NCBI RefSeq assembly: GCF_039535475.1
Contig: NZ_BAAAXG010000009.1
Span: 32,119 to 96,118 of the forward strand
Direction: 5' to 3'
Length of the DNA stretch: 64,000 nt
Source of the DNA: Streptomyces showdoensis
GTDB lineage: Bacteria; Actinomycetota; Actinomycetes; Streptomycetales; Streptomycetaceae
The position numbers were made by a program, and so were the translations under genes. Under the pieces are notes generated by a model. It worked only from the letters and a program-made list of their open reading frames with translations. It did no database searches and was not told the DNA's origin. The first letter of the stretch is position 1. Each line of letters begins with the position of its first letter. Positions 17,502 to 25,282 of this stretch are shown here, piece by piece.

Positions 17502-17693
17502 TCAGCGGTTGATGCGGGCGGCCTGGTAGTCGGCCTTCGTGCAGCCGGCGTCCTCCGCGTAGTCGAGCGCGTTGTCCGCGAGGGCGACGGCCTCCTGCAC
17601 TTCGGGGCTGTCGGGTCCGTGCTCGGCGAGGGTTCGGGTGAAGTGCTGGCCGGCTGCCACGGCGAGCGCCGCGGCGATGTCCTTCTGGGACAT
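17502..17693 (-). CDS. Small transfer-operon protein, 63 residues
   Basis: A short, acidic, helical protein (DIAAALAVAAGQHFTRTLAEH then EVQEAVALADNALDYAED). No family recognised. ATG follows GAGAGGAGCA. The hairpin at 17728-17755 separates it from the gene upstream. Confidence 0.5.
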   Translation of the reverse strand: MSQKDIAAALAVAAGQHFTRTLAEHGPDSPEVQEAVALADNALDYAEDAGCTKADYQAARINR

Positions 17694-17727
17694 GTGCTGC
17701 TCCTCTCGGGTCAGGTGGCGGTGGGAG

Positions 17728-17755
17728 CCCTGGGGCCGGGAGACCGGCCCCAGGG
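17728..17755 (-). other. Intergenic stem-loop in transfer operon
   Basis: A perfect 12-bp stem (CCCTGGGGCCGG and complement) with a 4-base GAGA loop, between genes ending at 17768 and starting at 17693. There is no T run. It may be an attenuator or an mRNA stability/processing hairpin inside the operon. Confidence 0.6.
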
Positions 17756-17767
17756 CGCCCGCAGCGG

Positions 17768-18070
17768 TCAGGCGGCGCCGTGGCGGGCGTGGTCGGTGGC
17801 GATGGCGGTGAGGCGGGCCTGCTCGTCCGCGCTGACGCCAGCCATCTCGATCTGGACGCCGCACCCGTCCTGGCCGCAGGTCACGGTGCTGCTCGGGGAG
17901 TCGCTGCGCCGCGTGGCGTTGACCGCCCACGCCACGTTCGCGACGGCCAGGGCGACGACGGACACCGTCGCCATCACGGAGGCGCCGGACATCCAGACCT
18001 GGGTGGCGATGACGGTGCTGGCGGAGGCGGTACCGATGACGACGACGGAGTTGGCGATGGGCGAGGACAT
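17768..18070 (-). CDS. Small two-segment membrane protein
   Basis: 100 residues. Two hydrophobic segments (about 5-25, SVVVIGTASASTVIATQV, and 30-50, VMATVSVVALAVANVAWAV) are followed by a soluble tail with paired Cys (CGQDGCG). It is similar in size to the SpdB-type small membrane proteins of Streptomyces plasmids; no firm family assignment. Confidence 0.55.
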   Translation of the reverse strand: MSSPIANSVVVIGTASASTVIATQVWMSGASVMATVSVVALAVANVAWAVNATRRSDSPSSTVTCGQDGCGVQIEMAGVSADEQARLTAIATDHARHGAA

Positions 18071-18111
18071 GGGGCTCCTTCGGTGAGGTCTCTGGTTCGG
18101 GGAGAGGGGTG

Positions 18112-18146
18112 GTGTCCGGCCCGTTGTCGGCTCCCGGGCCGGACAC
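18112..18146 (-). other. Intergenic stem-loop in transfer operon
   Basis: A perfect 12-bp stem (GTGTCCGGCCCG and complement) with an 11-base loop, between genes ending at 18161 and starting at 18070. Same class as the hairpins at 17728 and 18969. Confidence 0.6.
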
Positions 18147-18160
18147 CGTGGGGAGGGTGG

Positions 18161-18460
18161 TCAGGCGACGGCGAGGCGGTACTCGGCGACCATGTCCGGC
18201 AGGTCCTTCAGGCGGTCGGCGACCTGGTTCAGCAGCACCTGCTTCGCGGCGGCGTCCGGAGCGCGCCACTCGGCGTCGTCGATGAAGGTGACGGCGTCCC
18301 TGATGTCCTCGAAGCCGTTGATGCCGCTCCGCTTGAAGATGTGGACGGCGTCGAGGAGCTGGTTGCCGAGGTCGCACAGGTCCACGACCGGGTTGTCTTC
18401 GACGACGAACGCGACGTCGTCGGCGTACTTGGCGAGGATCTTCTCGGGGGTGTGGTCCAC
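18161..18460 (-). CDS. Transfer-operon protein, unknown
   Basis: 99 residues, acidic and helical (EKILAKYADDVAFVVEDN and KQVLLNQVADRLKDLPDMV). No membrane segment, no known domain. It sits between stem-loops in the operon upstream of traB. Confidence 0.5.
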   Translation of the reverse strand: MDHTPEKILAKYADDVAFVVEDNPVVDLCDLGNQLLDAVHIFKRSGINGFEDIRDAVTFIDDAEWRAPDAAAKQVLLNQVADRLKDLPDMVAEYRLAVA

Positions 18461-18515
18461 GGTGGATGCTCCTTCTGCGCGGTCCGGCGCGGGCAGGGCG
18501 GTCAGAGGGTGTTGA

Positions 18516-18941
18516 TCAGCGGCCGTTGTACGGGAGCGCGCGGCACGTCTCGGCGTGCTGCTGCGCCCACTTCCGGGCGGCGGCGAGGGGGGCCAGTGCG
18601 GCGGCGGAGGCCTCGTCGGCGTCCGCGCTCAGCGGGACGGCGTCGGTGGCGGGCACCTGGTGCTCCTGGTCGGCGCAGCCGTTGCCAGCGCAGCGGACGA
18701 GGGCGGCGATGGCGACGCCGTCCTGCATCTCGGTGAAGGAGCCATGCTTGCGCTTCCGGGAGAACTTGACCTGGAGGTCGGCCTCGATGACGGCGCCGCC
18801 GACGCCCTGGTACCGGCCAGCGGGGATGGCGACGATGTGGTTGGTGCTGAGGACGCGGCGGCCGCTCTCCAGGTGCCGCCTCTGGATGCGGATCTCCTCG
18901 GGGACGGCGTCGGCCGGGTTGGGCGCGAAGTTGGTGTACAT
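18516..18941 (-). CDS. Transfer-operon protein with paired Cys, unknown
   Basis: 141 residues. A basic/beta-rich N-terminal half (EIRIQRRHLESGRRVL, VIEADLQVKFSRKRKHG) is followed by VRCAGNGCADQEHQ, a possible metal-binding or disulfide pair, and an Ala-rich helical C-terminus. Family not recognised; conserved company with DUF2637 and TraB suggests a transfer role. Confidence 0.5.
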   Translation of the reverse strand: MYTNFAPNPADAVPEEIRIQRRHLESGRRVLSTNHIVAIPAGRYQGVGGAVIEADLQVKFSRKRKHGSFTEMQDGVAIAALVRCAGNGCADQEHQVPATDAVPLSADADEASAAALAPLAAARKWAQQHAETCRALPYNGR

Positions 18942-18968
18942 GGCGGGCCCTCTCAGGTGGTCGGGAGC

Positions 18969-18993
18969 GGGGCCCGGCCCGTTGCCGGGCCCC
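18969..18993 (-). other. Intergenic stem-loop in transfer operon
   Basis: A perfect 9-bp GC stem (GGGGCCCGG and complement), 7-base loop, between genes ending at 19014 and starting at 18941. Confidence 0.55.
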
Positions 18994-19013
18994 AGTGGTG
19001 CCGTGCGGGTGGG

Positions 19014-19433
19014 TCAGGAGCGGTCGATGAGGGCGGCGGCCTCGCCGGTGTGATCACGCGGCGCGAACTCCGCCAGCTCGTACGCGAACCGCTCGCCGCA
19101 CAGCTCGACCTGCTTGGCCGTCTCCGCGTCCAGGCCGTCGAGCGCCGGGTTCGAGTCGGCGTTCGTCAGCCGCTGCACCAGCAGCCCGAACGCGGCCAGC
19201 AGGTCGGTGCCGTTCCCGGCGATCGTGGAGAGGATCGTCTGCGTCTGGTCCGCCGTCAGGGCGTCCAGCGCAAGGAGGCGGATCCCGTCGCGGATCATGT
19301 CGACCCCGGGGTGGACCCCGGCGGTGTCGTCGAGGACGCCTTCGAGCTCGTCGTCGAGCGGCGGAACACCGACCTCAACCGGCGGCTGCAGCTCGCCCGG
19401 CCGGTGATACCAGGGGTAGGAGCCCTTCGCCAT
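19014..19433 (-). CDS. Transfer-operon protein, unknown
   Basis: 139 residues, acidic, largely helical (GLDAETAKQVELCGERFAYE near the end). No known domain. ATG overlaps the stop of the previous gene as TGATG; a GTG one codon upstream is an alternative start. Confidence 0.5.
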   Translation of the reverse strand: MAKGSYPWYHRPGELQPPVEVGVPPLDDELEGVLDDTAGVHPGVDMIRDGIRLLALDALTADQTQTILSTIAGNGTDLLAAFGLLVQRLTNADSNPALDGLDAETAKQVELCGERFAYELAEFAPRDHTGEAAALIDRS

Positions 19434-19612
19434 CACAGCTCCCCCTCCACCGACTCACCCAGGAACGCCTCGTACGCCAGGACACCGGCCTCCGGGTCGG
19501 CGCCGTTCAGCGCGTCCGCGAGGAGGCTGATCGGGTCGACGGCGGCGAAGTGGTCCTCGATCGCAGCGACCAGCAGCGGGTCCAGCTCGTCGTACTCCGC
19601 GCCCGCTGCCAT
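19433..19612 (-). CDS. Small acidic transfer-operon protein
   Basis: 59 residues, strongly acidic, helical (DPLLVAAIEDHFAAVDPISLL). Overlaps both neighbours by TGATG junctions, so translation is coupled on both sides. Function unknown. Confidence 0.5.
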   Translation of the reverse strand: MAAGAEYDELDPLLVAAIEDHFAAVDPISLLADALNGADPEAGVLAYEAFLGESVEGEL

Positions 19613-20046
19613 CACGCCACGACCTTCGAGGCGGAGGCCGGGCCGGACGGGGTGAAGCCGCCGCACGTCCCGGGGCACAGCCACATGTCGCAGATCGGGC
19701 AGCGCTCGTTGCTCGCGGTCAGCTTCGCCAGCCGCTTCTTCTCGAACCGGAGGTTGTCCAGCGCGGCGGCCTGCGTCTCGCACGGCACGCTCTGGAAGCT
19801 GGGCGACTCGACGTAGGTGGTCAGCCGTCGGACAGCGGCGCGGGCCGCGTCGACCTCGGACCGCTCGACCGCCGGGGCGAGACGCAGCACCGGCTGCCGC
19901 TCGAAACCGGGGGCCATCTCAGCGAGCGTCCGACGCGCCGGACGGGCCACGTTCGCGTCGTCCAGCCGCGCTCGGCGCAGGGCCTCAGCCGCGCCGTGGG
20001 AGGCGGTGTAGATGGAGGTGGGGGTCTTCGTGCGATCCTGATTCAT
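19612..20046 (-). CDS. First gene of the transfer operon, zinc-finger-like C-terminus
   Basis: 144 residues; the first translated gene of the long minus-strand operon. A coiled central part (EVDAARAAVRRL, DNLRFEKKRLAKL) precedes ERCPICDMWLCPGTC, four Cys that look like a zinc knuckle. ATG has CAGGAGG upstream. It lies about 180 bp from the divergent GntR gene, with a consensus-like promoter between them. Confidence 0.6.
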   Translation of the reverse strand: MNQDRTKTPTSIYTASHGAAEALRRARLDDANVARPARRTLAEMAPGFERQPVLRLAPAVERSEVDAARAAVRRLTTYVESPSFQSVPCETQAAALDNLRFEKKRLAKLTASNERCPICDMWLCPGTCGGFTPSGPASASKVVA

Positions 20047-20155
20047 GGCGGATCTGGCCTCCTGTGTGGCAGGTAGGGCTGGTCTGCTTCGCGGTCCCTG
20101 GTGTGCAACCACCAGGGACCGTTGTGCTTCTGAGGGATCCTCAGCGGCACAACTC

Positions 20156-20204
20156 AATATTCCTAGGACTAGACTTGCGTGTCAAGCTAGGCGGCGAATA
20201 GTCT
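20156..20204. promoter_or_regulatory. Divergent promoter region of transfer operon and GntR regulator
   Basis: On the minus strand TTGACA (20185-20180), 18 bases and AATATT (20161-20156) form a near-consensus promoter for the transfer operon. On the plus strand TTGCGT (20175-20180), 18 bases and TAGTCT (20199-20204) serve the GntR gene. The two -35 boxes overlap in a partly palindromic CTAG-rich segment (CCTAG ... CTAGG, with CTTG and CAAG inside), which is a good site for GntR autoregulation. Confidence 0.7.
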
Positions 20205-20226
20205 CGTGATTAGAGAGGAGGACCGG

Positions 20227-20997
20227 ATGCCGAAGCCCCAGCCGAAGTACCGCGACATCGCGGACGAGCTGCGCGCCCAGATCGAAAGCGGAGAACTCCC
20301 GCCCGGCAAGAAGTTGCCGTTCACCGACGACCTGGTGGAGCGGTTCGGCGTGTCGAAGCAGACCGTCAGGGCTGCCGTTGACGTGCTCGCGCAGGAAGGG
20401 CTGGTCGTAGTGCGACGTCGCTACGGAACCGTCGTCCGAGATAGGCGACCCGTCCGGATACCGCTGAGCCGCTACCAAGGCTCGCTGGACTCAGATGGCC
20501 AGCTCGGCCCCTTCGAAGCCGCCTGCGAGGCGCAGGGGTTGAGGGGCGTCATGAAGACCGTGTCGGTGGAGCAGGTGCGTGCCCCGGATGTCGCGGCCCT
20601 GCTGGGCCTCGAGTCCGAAGACGCCTTGGTCTGCCGGCGTCGTGAGGCGCACATAGAGGAGCAGGTCGTCCAGTTCCAGCAGGCCTGGTACCCGCTCGAC
20701 GTGGCGCAGGCAGCCGGCCTGGACCAGCCGGGCAAGGTGACAGGCGGCGTCTACGGAGCGCTGGCCGCTGCAGGAATGGCGCCAGCTGAGGCCGACGAGC
20801 GCGTCGGGGCCCGGATGCCCACGAAGGAGGAGGGAGCACAGCTCGGCACAGGGCTTGCCCTGCCCGTGCTCACGGTTGAAAGGATCAGTCGCGACAACGC
20901 TGGTCGCCCGCTGGAGCTGCTCCGTGTAGTTGCCGCGGGAGACCGGATGGATCTCGTCTACGAGGCACTGCCTCTTCCCGGAAGGCACCAGGCATGA
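20227..20997 (+). CDS. GntR-family repressor (KorSA/TraR-like), likely controls transfer
   Basis: 256 residues. The N-terminal winged helix (about 8-75, KYRDIADELRAQIESGELP, then RFGVSKQTVRAAVDVLAQEGLV) is classic GntR, and the rest fits a UTRA ligand-binding domain (HutC type) with RRREAHIEE and VYGALAAAGM. Streptomyces conjugative elements use such proteins (KorSA of pSAM2, TraR of pSN22, KorA of pIJ101) to repress tra genes whose unchecked expression is lethal. It is divergent from the transfer operon and shares its promoter region. ATG follows GAGAGGAGGA. Confidence 0.85.
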   Translation: MPKPQPKYRDIADELRAQIESGELPPGKKLPFTDDLVERFGVSKQTVRAAVDVLAQEGLVVVRRRYGTVVRDRRPVRIPLSRYQGSLDSDGQLGPFEAACEAQGLRGVMKTVSVEQVRAPDVAALLGLESEDALVCRRREAHIEEQVVQFQQAWYPLDVAQAAGLDQPGKVTGGVYGALAAAGMAPAEADERVGARMPTKEEGAQLGTGLALPVLTVERISRDNAGRPLELLRVVAAGDRMDLVYEALPLPGRHQA

Positions 20998-21048
20998 CCG
21001 TGCTGCGGCACTGACCGTTCAGTCCTGGACTCCATCCAGGACGGCGAA

Positions 21049-21080
21049 CGGCCGGAGGGGCTACCGACCCCACCCGGCCG
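21049..21080 (+). terminator. Terminator after the GntR gene
   Basis: Stem CGGCCGG-A-GGGG against CCCC-AC-CCGGCCG with a 7-base loop, followed by TCCTT, about 50 bp past the stop. The rest of the gap to 21204 shows no further gene. Confidence 0.65.
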
Positions 21081-21204
21081 TCCTTGCACCACCGATCTGC
21101 GAAATCGGCAGCAATGACGCACCAACCCTCATCAGGAAGGCCGTCTCCATGAGCCTACTTCTTCTGAGACATCGAAGTAATCCAGCGTCCCGTAAGGACT
21201 CGCT

Positions 21205-21486
21205 GTGACCCCCGGCGGCAGGTCTGACCTGCCCTCTTTCGTCACCTTCAAGACGGGCGCCGAGCTCCTCGTCGAGCAAGGGATCGCAACCAGCATCACC
21301 CCCGACGGCGTTCGGTACATCGCTCGCCAGGACAACCAGGAATGGCCCTTCGGCGAAGGCAAGCCGCACCCGTACGAGAAGGTCGGCAACGCCCGCGTCA
21401 TGGCCACCAAGCCGTTCCTGGACTACTTCCGCAGCCACCCGCCGAAGGGGCGGGGCCCGGACAGAGCACCCCGCAGCACCCAGTGA
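21205..21486 (+). CDS. Small conserved-type plasmid protein, unknown
   Basis: 93 residues: a compact fold with LPSFVTFKTGAELLVEQG, ITPDGVRYIARQ, and WPFGEGKPHPYEKVGNARV. The look is of a DNA-binding or regulatory domain of Streptomyces plasmids, but I cannot name it. The GTG start has AAGGA 8 bp upstream. It is followed by a strong terminator, so it is transcribed alone. Confidence 0.55.
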   Translation: MTPGGRSDLPSFVTFKTGAELLVEQGIATSITPDGVRYIARQDNQEWPFGEGKPHPYEKVGNARVMATKPFLDYFRSHPPKGRGPDRAPRSTQ

Positions 21487-21527
21487 ACCGGCCCGTCTGG
21501 CGCGCGATACGCCAGCCCAGACATGCC

Positions 21528-21560
21528 GAAGGCCGGCGAGTTCACAGCTCACCGGCCTTC
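21528..21560 (+). terminator. Terminator after the 21205 gene
   Basis: A 9-bp perfect stem (GAAGGCCGG and complement) extended by GAG/CTC around one mismatch, with a 9-base loop. The bases from here to 21708 contain no gene. Confidence 0.7.
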
Positions 21561-21708
21561 GAAGCACAACAGCGGGTGGTCGCCCGCTGCACCAAGACCC
21601 ACCTCGTGAAAGTCAGGTCTACGGGATGACTGTACCCGGATCACCGGTGGAGCCCACCAGAAGCGGCGCACTGCGCCGAGTGAGCCAGCCGTTTGCTGGA
21701 GGCCTGCG

Positions 21709-23184
21709 ATGAGGAAGCGAGCATCGAGGCCGAACCGTTTCGCGGCGGTCGAGAACACGGCGATCGACGCGTTGCCGTCGGTCTTGGCGACGGGCCTGTT
21801 GACGAAGCTGATCCGCGCGCGTGACGGCGAGGATGTGACCGTCGAGGGCCTGTGCAAGACGCACGTCGAGGGCCGTGAGGCCCTGACCAAAGCAATGCGA
21901 ATGCTCGTGGAGAAGGCGTTCGTCGTGAAGTTCAAGCTGCAGCGGGCCGCCTCCGAGATGGTCGAGGAGGACGGGGAGCTCGTCGCGAAGCGCGGGGGCT
22001 CCTGGTACACGACGTTCAGCGTCGACTCGTTCGCCTTCACGGCCGAGGACGTGAGCGCCATGCTGGCGGAGATCTATGACGGCGGGAACGTGAAGTCGCA
22101 CCGGATCGAGCCGGAGCACCTGGACCCGAACAAGAACGGGGCGGGCTGGTCGCGACCGGGTGCGGGAATCCCGTCGGTCGGTGCGACCAGGGAGAACGCC
22201 GAGCCCTGGCCAGAGGGTGACTCGCGACCGACCTACGGCTCACCGACGGTCGGTCCACCGACCGTCGGTCACCCGGCGGCTCATATAAGGAAGAAGACTG
22301 TTCTCTCTGAAACTAAGAGCGAAGACGGGATGCCCCTGTCGGGGCGTAGCCCCGTGGACGGGCGTAGCCCTTCGTCTACCGGTAGTAGGGCTGCTGGGGA
22401 CGAAGGCGGCTCCGCCGCGTCCGGCAAGACCCAGCGCTCCCCCTCGACGAAGAAGGCGGCGGCCGGCGGGAAGCGGCACAGCCGCGCCGAGCGGGCCACG
22501 GTCGAACAGGTCCTCGCGTTCCTGCCGCCTGAGCTGCCCGTCGACCAGGTCCGCCTTCCCGTCGTCGCCGACGCGATTCTGTCGGCGATGGCCGCGGACG
22601 GGCGGAGCGTCGAGGAAATGGGGCAGCGGATCCTGTACCGCTGGCTGCACCACGGCTTCGCCGAGAAGGTCGCTGCCGGCCAGCTGCGGAACCCGGTTGG
22701 CACCGTCGTGGCCCTCGTCCGGCCGCTGCGCCGGGGAGACAAGTACGCCTGTGCCGACGCCGGGTGCGAGAACGGCCGCGTGAAGGTCACGGGCGTAGAG
22801 GAGGACTGCCGCCTGTGCGCGGTCCGAATCGCCGACTGGAAGGCCGCGCAGCAGCGGAACCGGCCCCCTAGCGGGGAGAAGCCGCCAGTGCCGCCGCAGC
22901 GGGCCCCCGTGGCGCCGTCGAAGCCGCTCTTGGAGGACTGCACCGGCCCTTACTGCACCCGGTCCGTCCGGGCGGGGCGCGCCCTGTGTGACGACTGCCA
23001 GGAGAAACAGGAAGCTGCAGCGGCAGGTGCTGACCTGGTCGGGCAGTGGGACATGGAGGACGCCCGCCGGGCCGAGCAGCAAGCTGCTGCCGTGCAGGTA
23101 GATGCTGAGGACGCCCGGCTGCGCGCGGAGTTCGCCGCCCAGAACCCGGGGCTCGCCGCCTACAGCTCGGATGCGCCGTTCTGA
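21709..23184 (+). CDS. Candidate replication initiator (phage O-like winged-helix, zinc-binding C-terminus)
   Basis: 491 residues. The N-terminal 130 residues form a winged-helix domain (AVENTAIDALPSVLATGLL, LTKAMRMLVEKAFVVKF) of the type in phage replication O and plasmid regulators. A low-complexity linker (about 140-270) is coded by iteron-like repeats next to AT-rich DNA. The C-terminal part has a helical domain (EQVLAFLPPELPVDQVRL) and two Cys clusters (CADAGCENG with CRLC, and CTGPYC with CDDCQEK) that look like zinc ribbons. An origin inside the initiator gene is known for lambda O. No other initiator is evident in the window. Confidence 0.55.
   Translation: MRKRASRPNRFAAVENTAIDALPSVLATGLLTKLIRARDGEDVTVEGLCKTHVEGREALTKAMRMLVEKAFVVKFKLQRAASEMVEEDGELVAKRGGSWYTTFSVDSFAFTAEDVSAMLAEIYDGGNVKSHRIEPEHLDPNKNGAGWSRPGAGIPSVGATRENAEPWPEGDSRPTYGSPTVGPPTVGHPAAHIRKKTVLSETKSEDGMPLSGRSPVDGRSPSSTGSRAAGDEGGSAASGKTQRSPSTKKAAAGGKRHSRAERATVEQVLAFLPPELPVDQVRLPVVADAILSAMAADGRSVEEMGQRILYRWLHHGFAEKVAAGQLRNPVGTVVALVRPLRRGDKYACADAGCENGRVKVTGVEEDCRLCAVRIADWKAAQQRNRPPSGEKPPVPPQRAPVAPSKPLLEDCTGPYCTRSVRAGRALCDDCQEKQEAAAAGADLVGQWDMEDARRAEQQAAAVQVDAEDARLRAEFAAQNPGLAAYSSDAPF
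22171..22320. other. Candidate replication origin: iteron-like repeats and AT-rich stretch
   Basis: Repeats of the ACCGAC/GTCGGT type occur within about 100 bp: CCGTCGGTCGGT (22171-22182), GCGACCGACC near 22224, ACCGACGGTCGGT (22242-22254) and ACCGACCGTCGGT (22257-22269), the last two being self-complementary except at the centre. They are followed at once by an AT-rich tract (22279-22320, TCATATAAGGAAGAAGAC and on). The arrangement inside the linker of a putative initiator copies the lambda ori plan. Confidence 0.45.
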
Positions 23185-23193
23185 CCTGGTGAG

Positions 23194-23225
23194 GTGGGCG
23201 TACGGCGTGATGCCCGTACGCCCAC
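23194..23225 (+). terminator. Terminator after the O-like gene
   Basis: Stem GTGGGCGTACGG against CCCGTACGCCCAC with a short loop, followed by CTTCCT, 10 bp past the stop codon. Confidence 0.75.
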
Positions 23226-23364
23226 CTTCCTAGCCGTCCTCGCTCTGGCGACTGGTGGCCTCAGACAGCCCTTGAACGGCCGCAGTTCGCCAATCGGCCG
23301 CCGCAGGCCCTCCTGGGACGGGAAGATGGGACTATTCGCCCAAGACCGGCTTGGAGGCCAGTTC

Positions 23365-24081
23365 ATGGACGCTCGTCAGATCACCGCGCTCGACGACGAA
23401 GCCTTCGAGGAGTTACTCCTCGCCCACGTACACCCGCCCGTCCGCGACCCCGACGTCTGGGCCGGGCTGACCCATCCCGACAACATCCGCCGCACCCAGT
23501 CCGTCGCGGCAGCCAAGCACCAGCGCACCGCCCACGCCCTGCGCAAGCGGAAGGCGGAGCGGGAGGTCTTTCAGCAGGAATGTCTCGCCCGCGGCTATGA
23601 GGGCAAGCGGGATTGGTTCGAGACGCGCGCCGAATACGAGAGCTGGCGATCCCGCGCTGGCAACTTCCACCAGACGATGCAGAAGGCCCTCTCCGAGATC
23701 GCTCGGATCATGAGGGACCAGAACCGATCCGCAGGCGACCGAAGCTTCGGTGCCCAGCGCAACACTCTCCGCCTCCTCGCCCTCGCAGTGAGCAAGCATC
23801 AGGCCGCTCACGCCCGCGCTGGCGGCGTTGCCGAGCAGCAGGACTACGAACTCTGGCGAGTCCTGGACCAGCTCACGGTGCCCACCGGGCCGGATCAGGA
23901 CCAGGTGTCGCTTCGCACGATGCTCGACGTGTATTGGACGGAGGTGAATCCGGTCAGCGACGTCGAAGAGCGGCGCGCCGATGCCGAGCGGATGATGCGT
24001 GGGGCGCCCGGCGGCCAGTCATCCCGCTACGCGGGAGTCCCTCGCGCCCGGCACGTCGACAACGGCAAGGGGCTCGCCTGA
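23365..24081 (+). CDS. Unknown helical protein
   Basis: 238 residues, mostly alpha-helical and charged (VAAAKHQRTAHALRKRKAER, then NFHQTMQKALSEIARIMRD). No known domain. ATG has TTGGAGGCC upstream; the longer reading frame starts within the preceding terminator and was rejected. It lies between the replication candidate and murB with its own upstream gap of about 140 bp. Confidence 0.55.
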   Translation: MDARQITALDDEAFEELLLAHVHPPVRDPDVWAGLTHPDNIRRTQSVAAAKHQRTAHALRKRKAEREVFQQECLARGYEGKRDWFETRAEYESWRSRAGNFHQTMQKALSEIARIMRDQNRSAGDRSFGAQRNTLRLLALAVSKHQAAHARAGGVAEQQDYELWRVLDQLTVPTGPDQDQVSLRTMLDVYWTEVNPVSDVEERRADAERMMRGAPGGQSSRYAGVPRARHVDNGKGLA

Positions 24082-24213
24082 ACGACTGAAGCGACTGGCG
24101 GCCGGGCATCCCGACGGCGCCGGGCGGCCGCTCGGGAGTCTGCCGCCCCTCTCCTGATGTGACCGGGCTCACGCCTCCTGACCTGCATCTGCGGCCCGTA
24201 GCGGTGCGGCACG

Positions 24214-24219
24214 TAGGGT
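24214..24219 (+). promoter_or_regulatory. Leaderless promoter of murB (-10 TAGGGT)
   Basis: TAGGGT lies 7 bases before the GTG start, so the transcript would begin at or next to the start codon. No ribosome site is visible. This fits leaderless mRNA, common in streptomycetes. Confidence 0.5.
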
Positions 24220-24226
24220 GTGGCGG

Positions 24227-25282
24227 GTGCAGGTACAGAACAACGCCCTCCTCGCCCCGCTGACGACCTTCAGGCTCGGCGGGCCCGCCACCCGGCTCGT
24301 CACCGCCACCACGGACGACGAGGTGATCGCCGCCGTCCGCGAGGCCGACGCCTCCGGCACGCCGCTGCTCGTCATCGGCGGCGGATCCAACCTGGTCATC
24401 GGCGACAAGGGCTTCGACGGCACCGCCCTGCACATCGCCACGACCGGCTTCTCCCTCGACGGCACCCGTCTGGAGCTGGCCGCCGGAGAGGTCTGGACGG
24501 ACGCCGTCGCGCGGACCGTCGAGGCCGGGCTCGCCGGGATCGAGTGCCTCGCCGGCATCCCCGGCTCCGCGGGCGCCACCCCCATCCAGAACGTCGGCGC
24601 CTACGGCCAGGACGTCTCCGCCACCGTCACCGAGGTCGTCGCGTACGACCGGCGGGCCGAGGAGACGGTCACCCTCACCAACGCCGAGTGCGCCTTCTCG
24701 TACCGCCACAGCCGCTTCAAGGACCAGCCCGACCGCTACGTCGTGCTCCGGGTCCGCTTCGAGCTGGAGGACGCCGACGGGATGTCCGCGCCGATCGCCT
24801 ACCCGGAGACCGCCCGCGCCCTCGGCGTCGAGGCCGGCGACCGGGTGCCCCTCACGCGGGCCCGGGAGACCGTCCTGCGGCTGCGGGCGGGCAAGGGCAT
24901 GGTCCTGGACCCGGAGGACCACGACACGTGGTCGGCCGGCTCCTTCTTCACCAACCCGATCCTCACGATCGAGGCCTTCGACGCGTTCGCCGCTAAGGCC
25001 CGCGCGCGCCTCGGCGACGAGGTGGCGCCGCCGGCGTTCCCGACCACGGACGGCCAGGTGAAGACCTCCGCCGCCTGGCTGATCGACAAGGCCGGCTTCG
25101 TGAAGGGCTACGGGACCGGGCCCGTCCGGATCTCCACCAAGCACACCCTCGCCCTCACCAACCGCGGCGAGGCGACCACCGAGGACCTGCTCGCGCTCGC
25201 CCGCGAGGTCGTCGCCGGGGTACGGGACGCCTTCGGGGTCACCCTCGTCAACGAGCCCGTGACGGTGGGCGTCGCGTTGTAG
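24227..25282 (+). CDS. murB: UDP-N-acetylenolpyruvoylglucosamine reductase (MurB)
   Basis: 351 residues. MurB is the FAD enzyme that uses NADPH to reduce enolpyruvyl-UDP-GlcNAc to UDP-MurNAc, a cytosolic step of peptidoglycan synthesis. The FAD-binding segment VIGGGSNLVIGDKGF, the GIPGSAGATPIQNVGAYGQD loop and the catalytic region SAGSFFTNPIL are all present, and the C-terminal domain is complete, so it should be active. MurB is normally a single essential chromosomal gene, so its presence among phage and plasmid genes is odd. The first GTG in frame lies three codons upstream; this start fits the family better. Confidence 0.93.
   Translation: MQVQNNALLAPLTTFRLGGPATRLVTATTDDEVIAAVREADASGTPLLVIGGGSNLVIGDKGFDGTALHIATTGFSLDGTRLELAAGEVWTDAVARTVEAGLAGIECLAGIPGSAGATPIQNVGAYGQDVSATVTEVVAYDRRAEETVTLTNAECAFSYRHSRFKDQPDRYVVLRVRFELEDADGMSAPIAYPETARALGVEAGDRVPLTRARETVLRLRAGKGMVLDPEDHDTWSAGSFFTNPILTIEAFDAFAAKARARLGDEVAPPAFPTTDGQVKTSAAWLIDKAGFVKGYGTGPVRISTKHTLALTNRGEATTEDLLALAREVVAGVRDAFGVTLVNEPVTVGVAL

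Noticed and set aside
9176..20046. clt 8-mer array for TraB binding
   Set aside because: TraB proteins read tandem 8-bp repeats, but no cluster of a repeated 8-mer was found near the transfer operon. The site may be outside the window.
20182..20478. Minus-strand frame opposite the start of the GntR gene
   Set aside because: Overlaps the winged-helix coding region and the promoter; no ribosome site.
22340..22375. Insertion sequence or small transposon ends at the GGGCGTAGCCC repeats in the O-like gene
   Set aside because: The two short copies lie in frame 15 bp apart in a coding linker; no transposase or target duplication is present.
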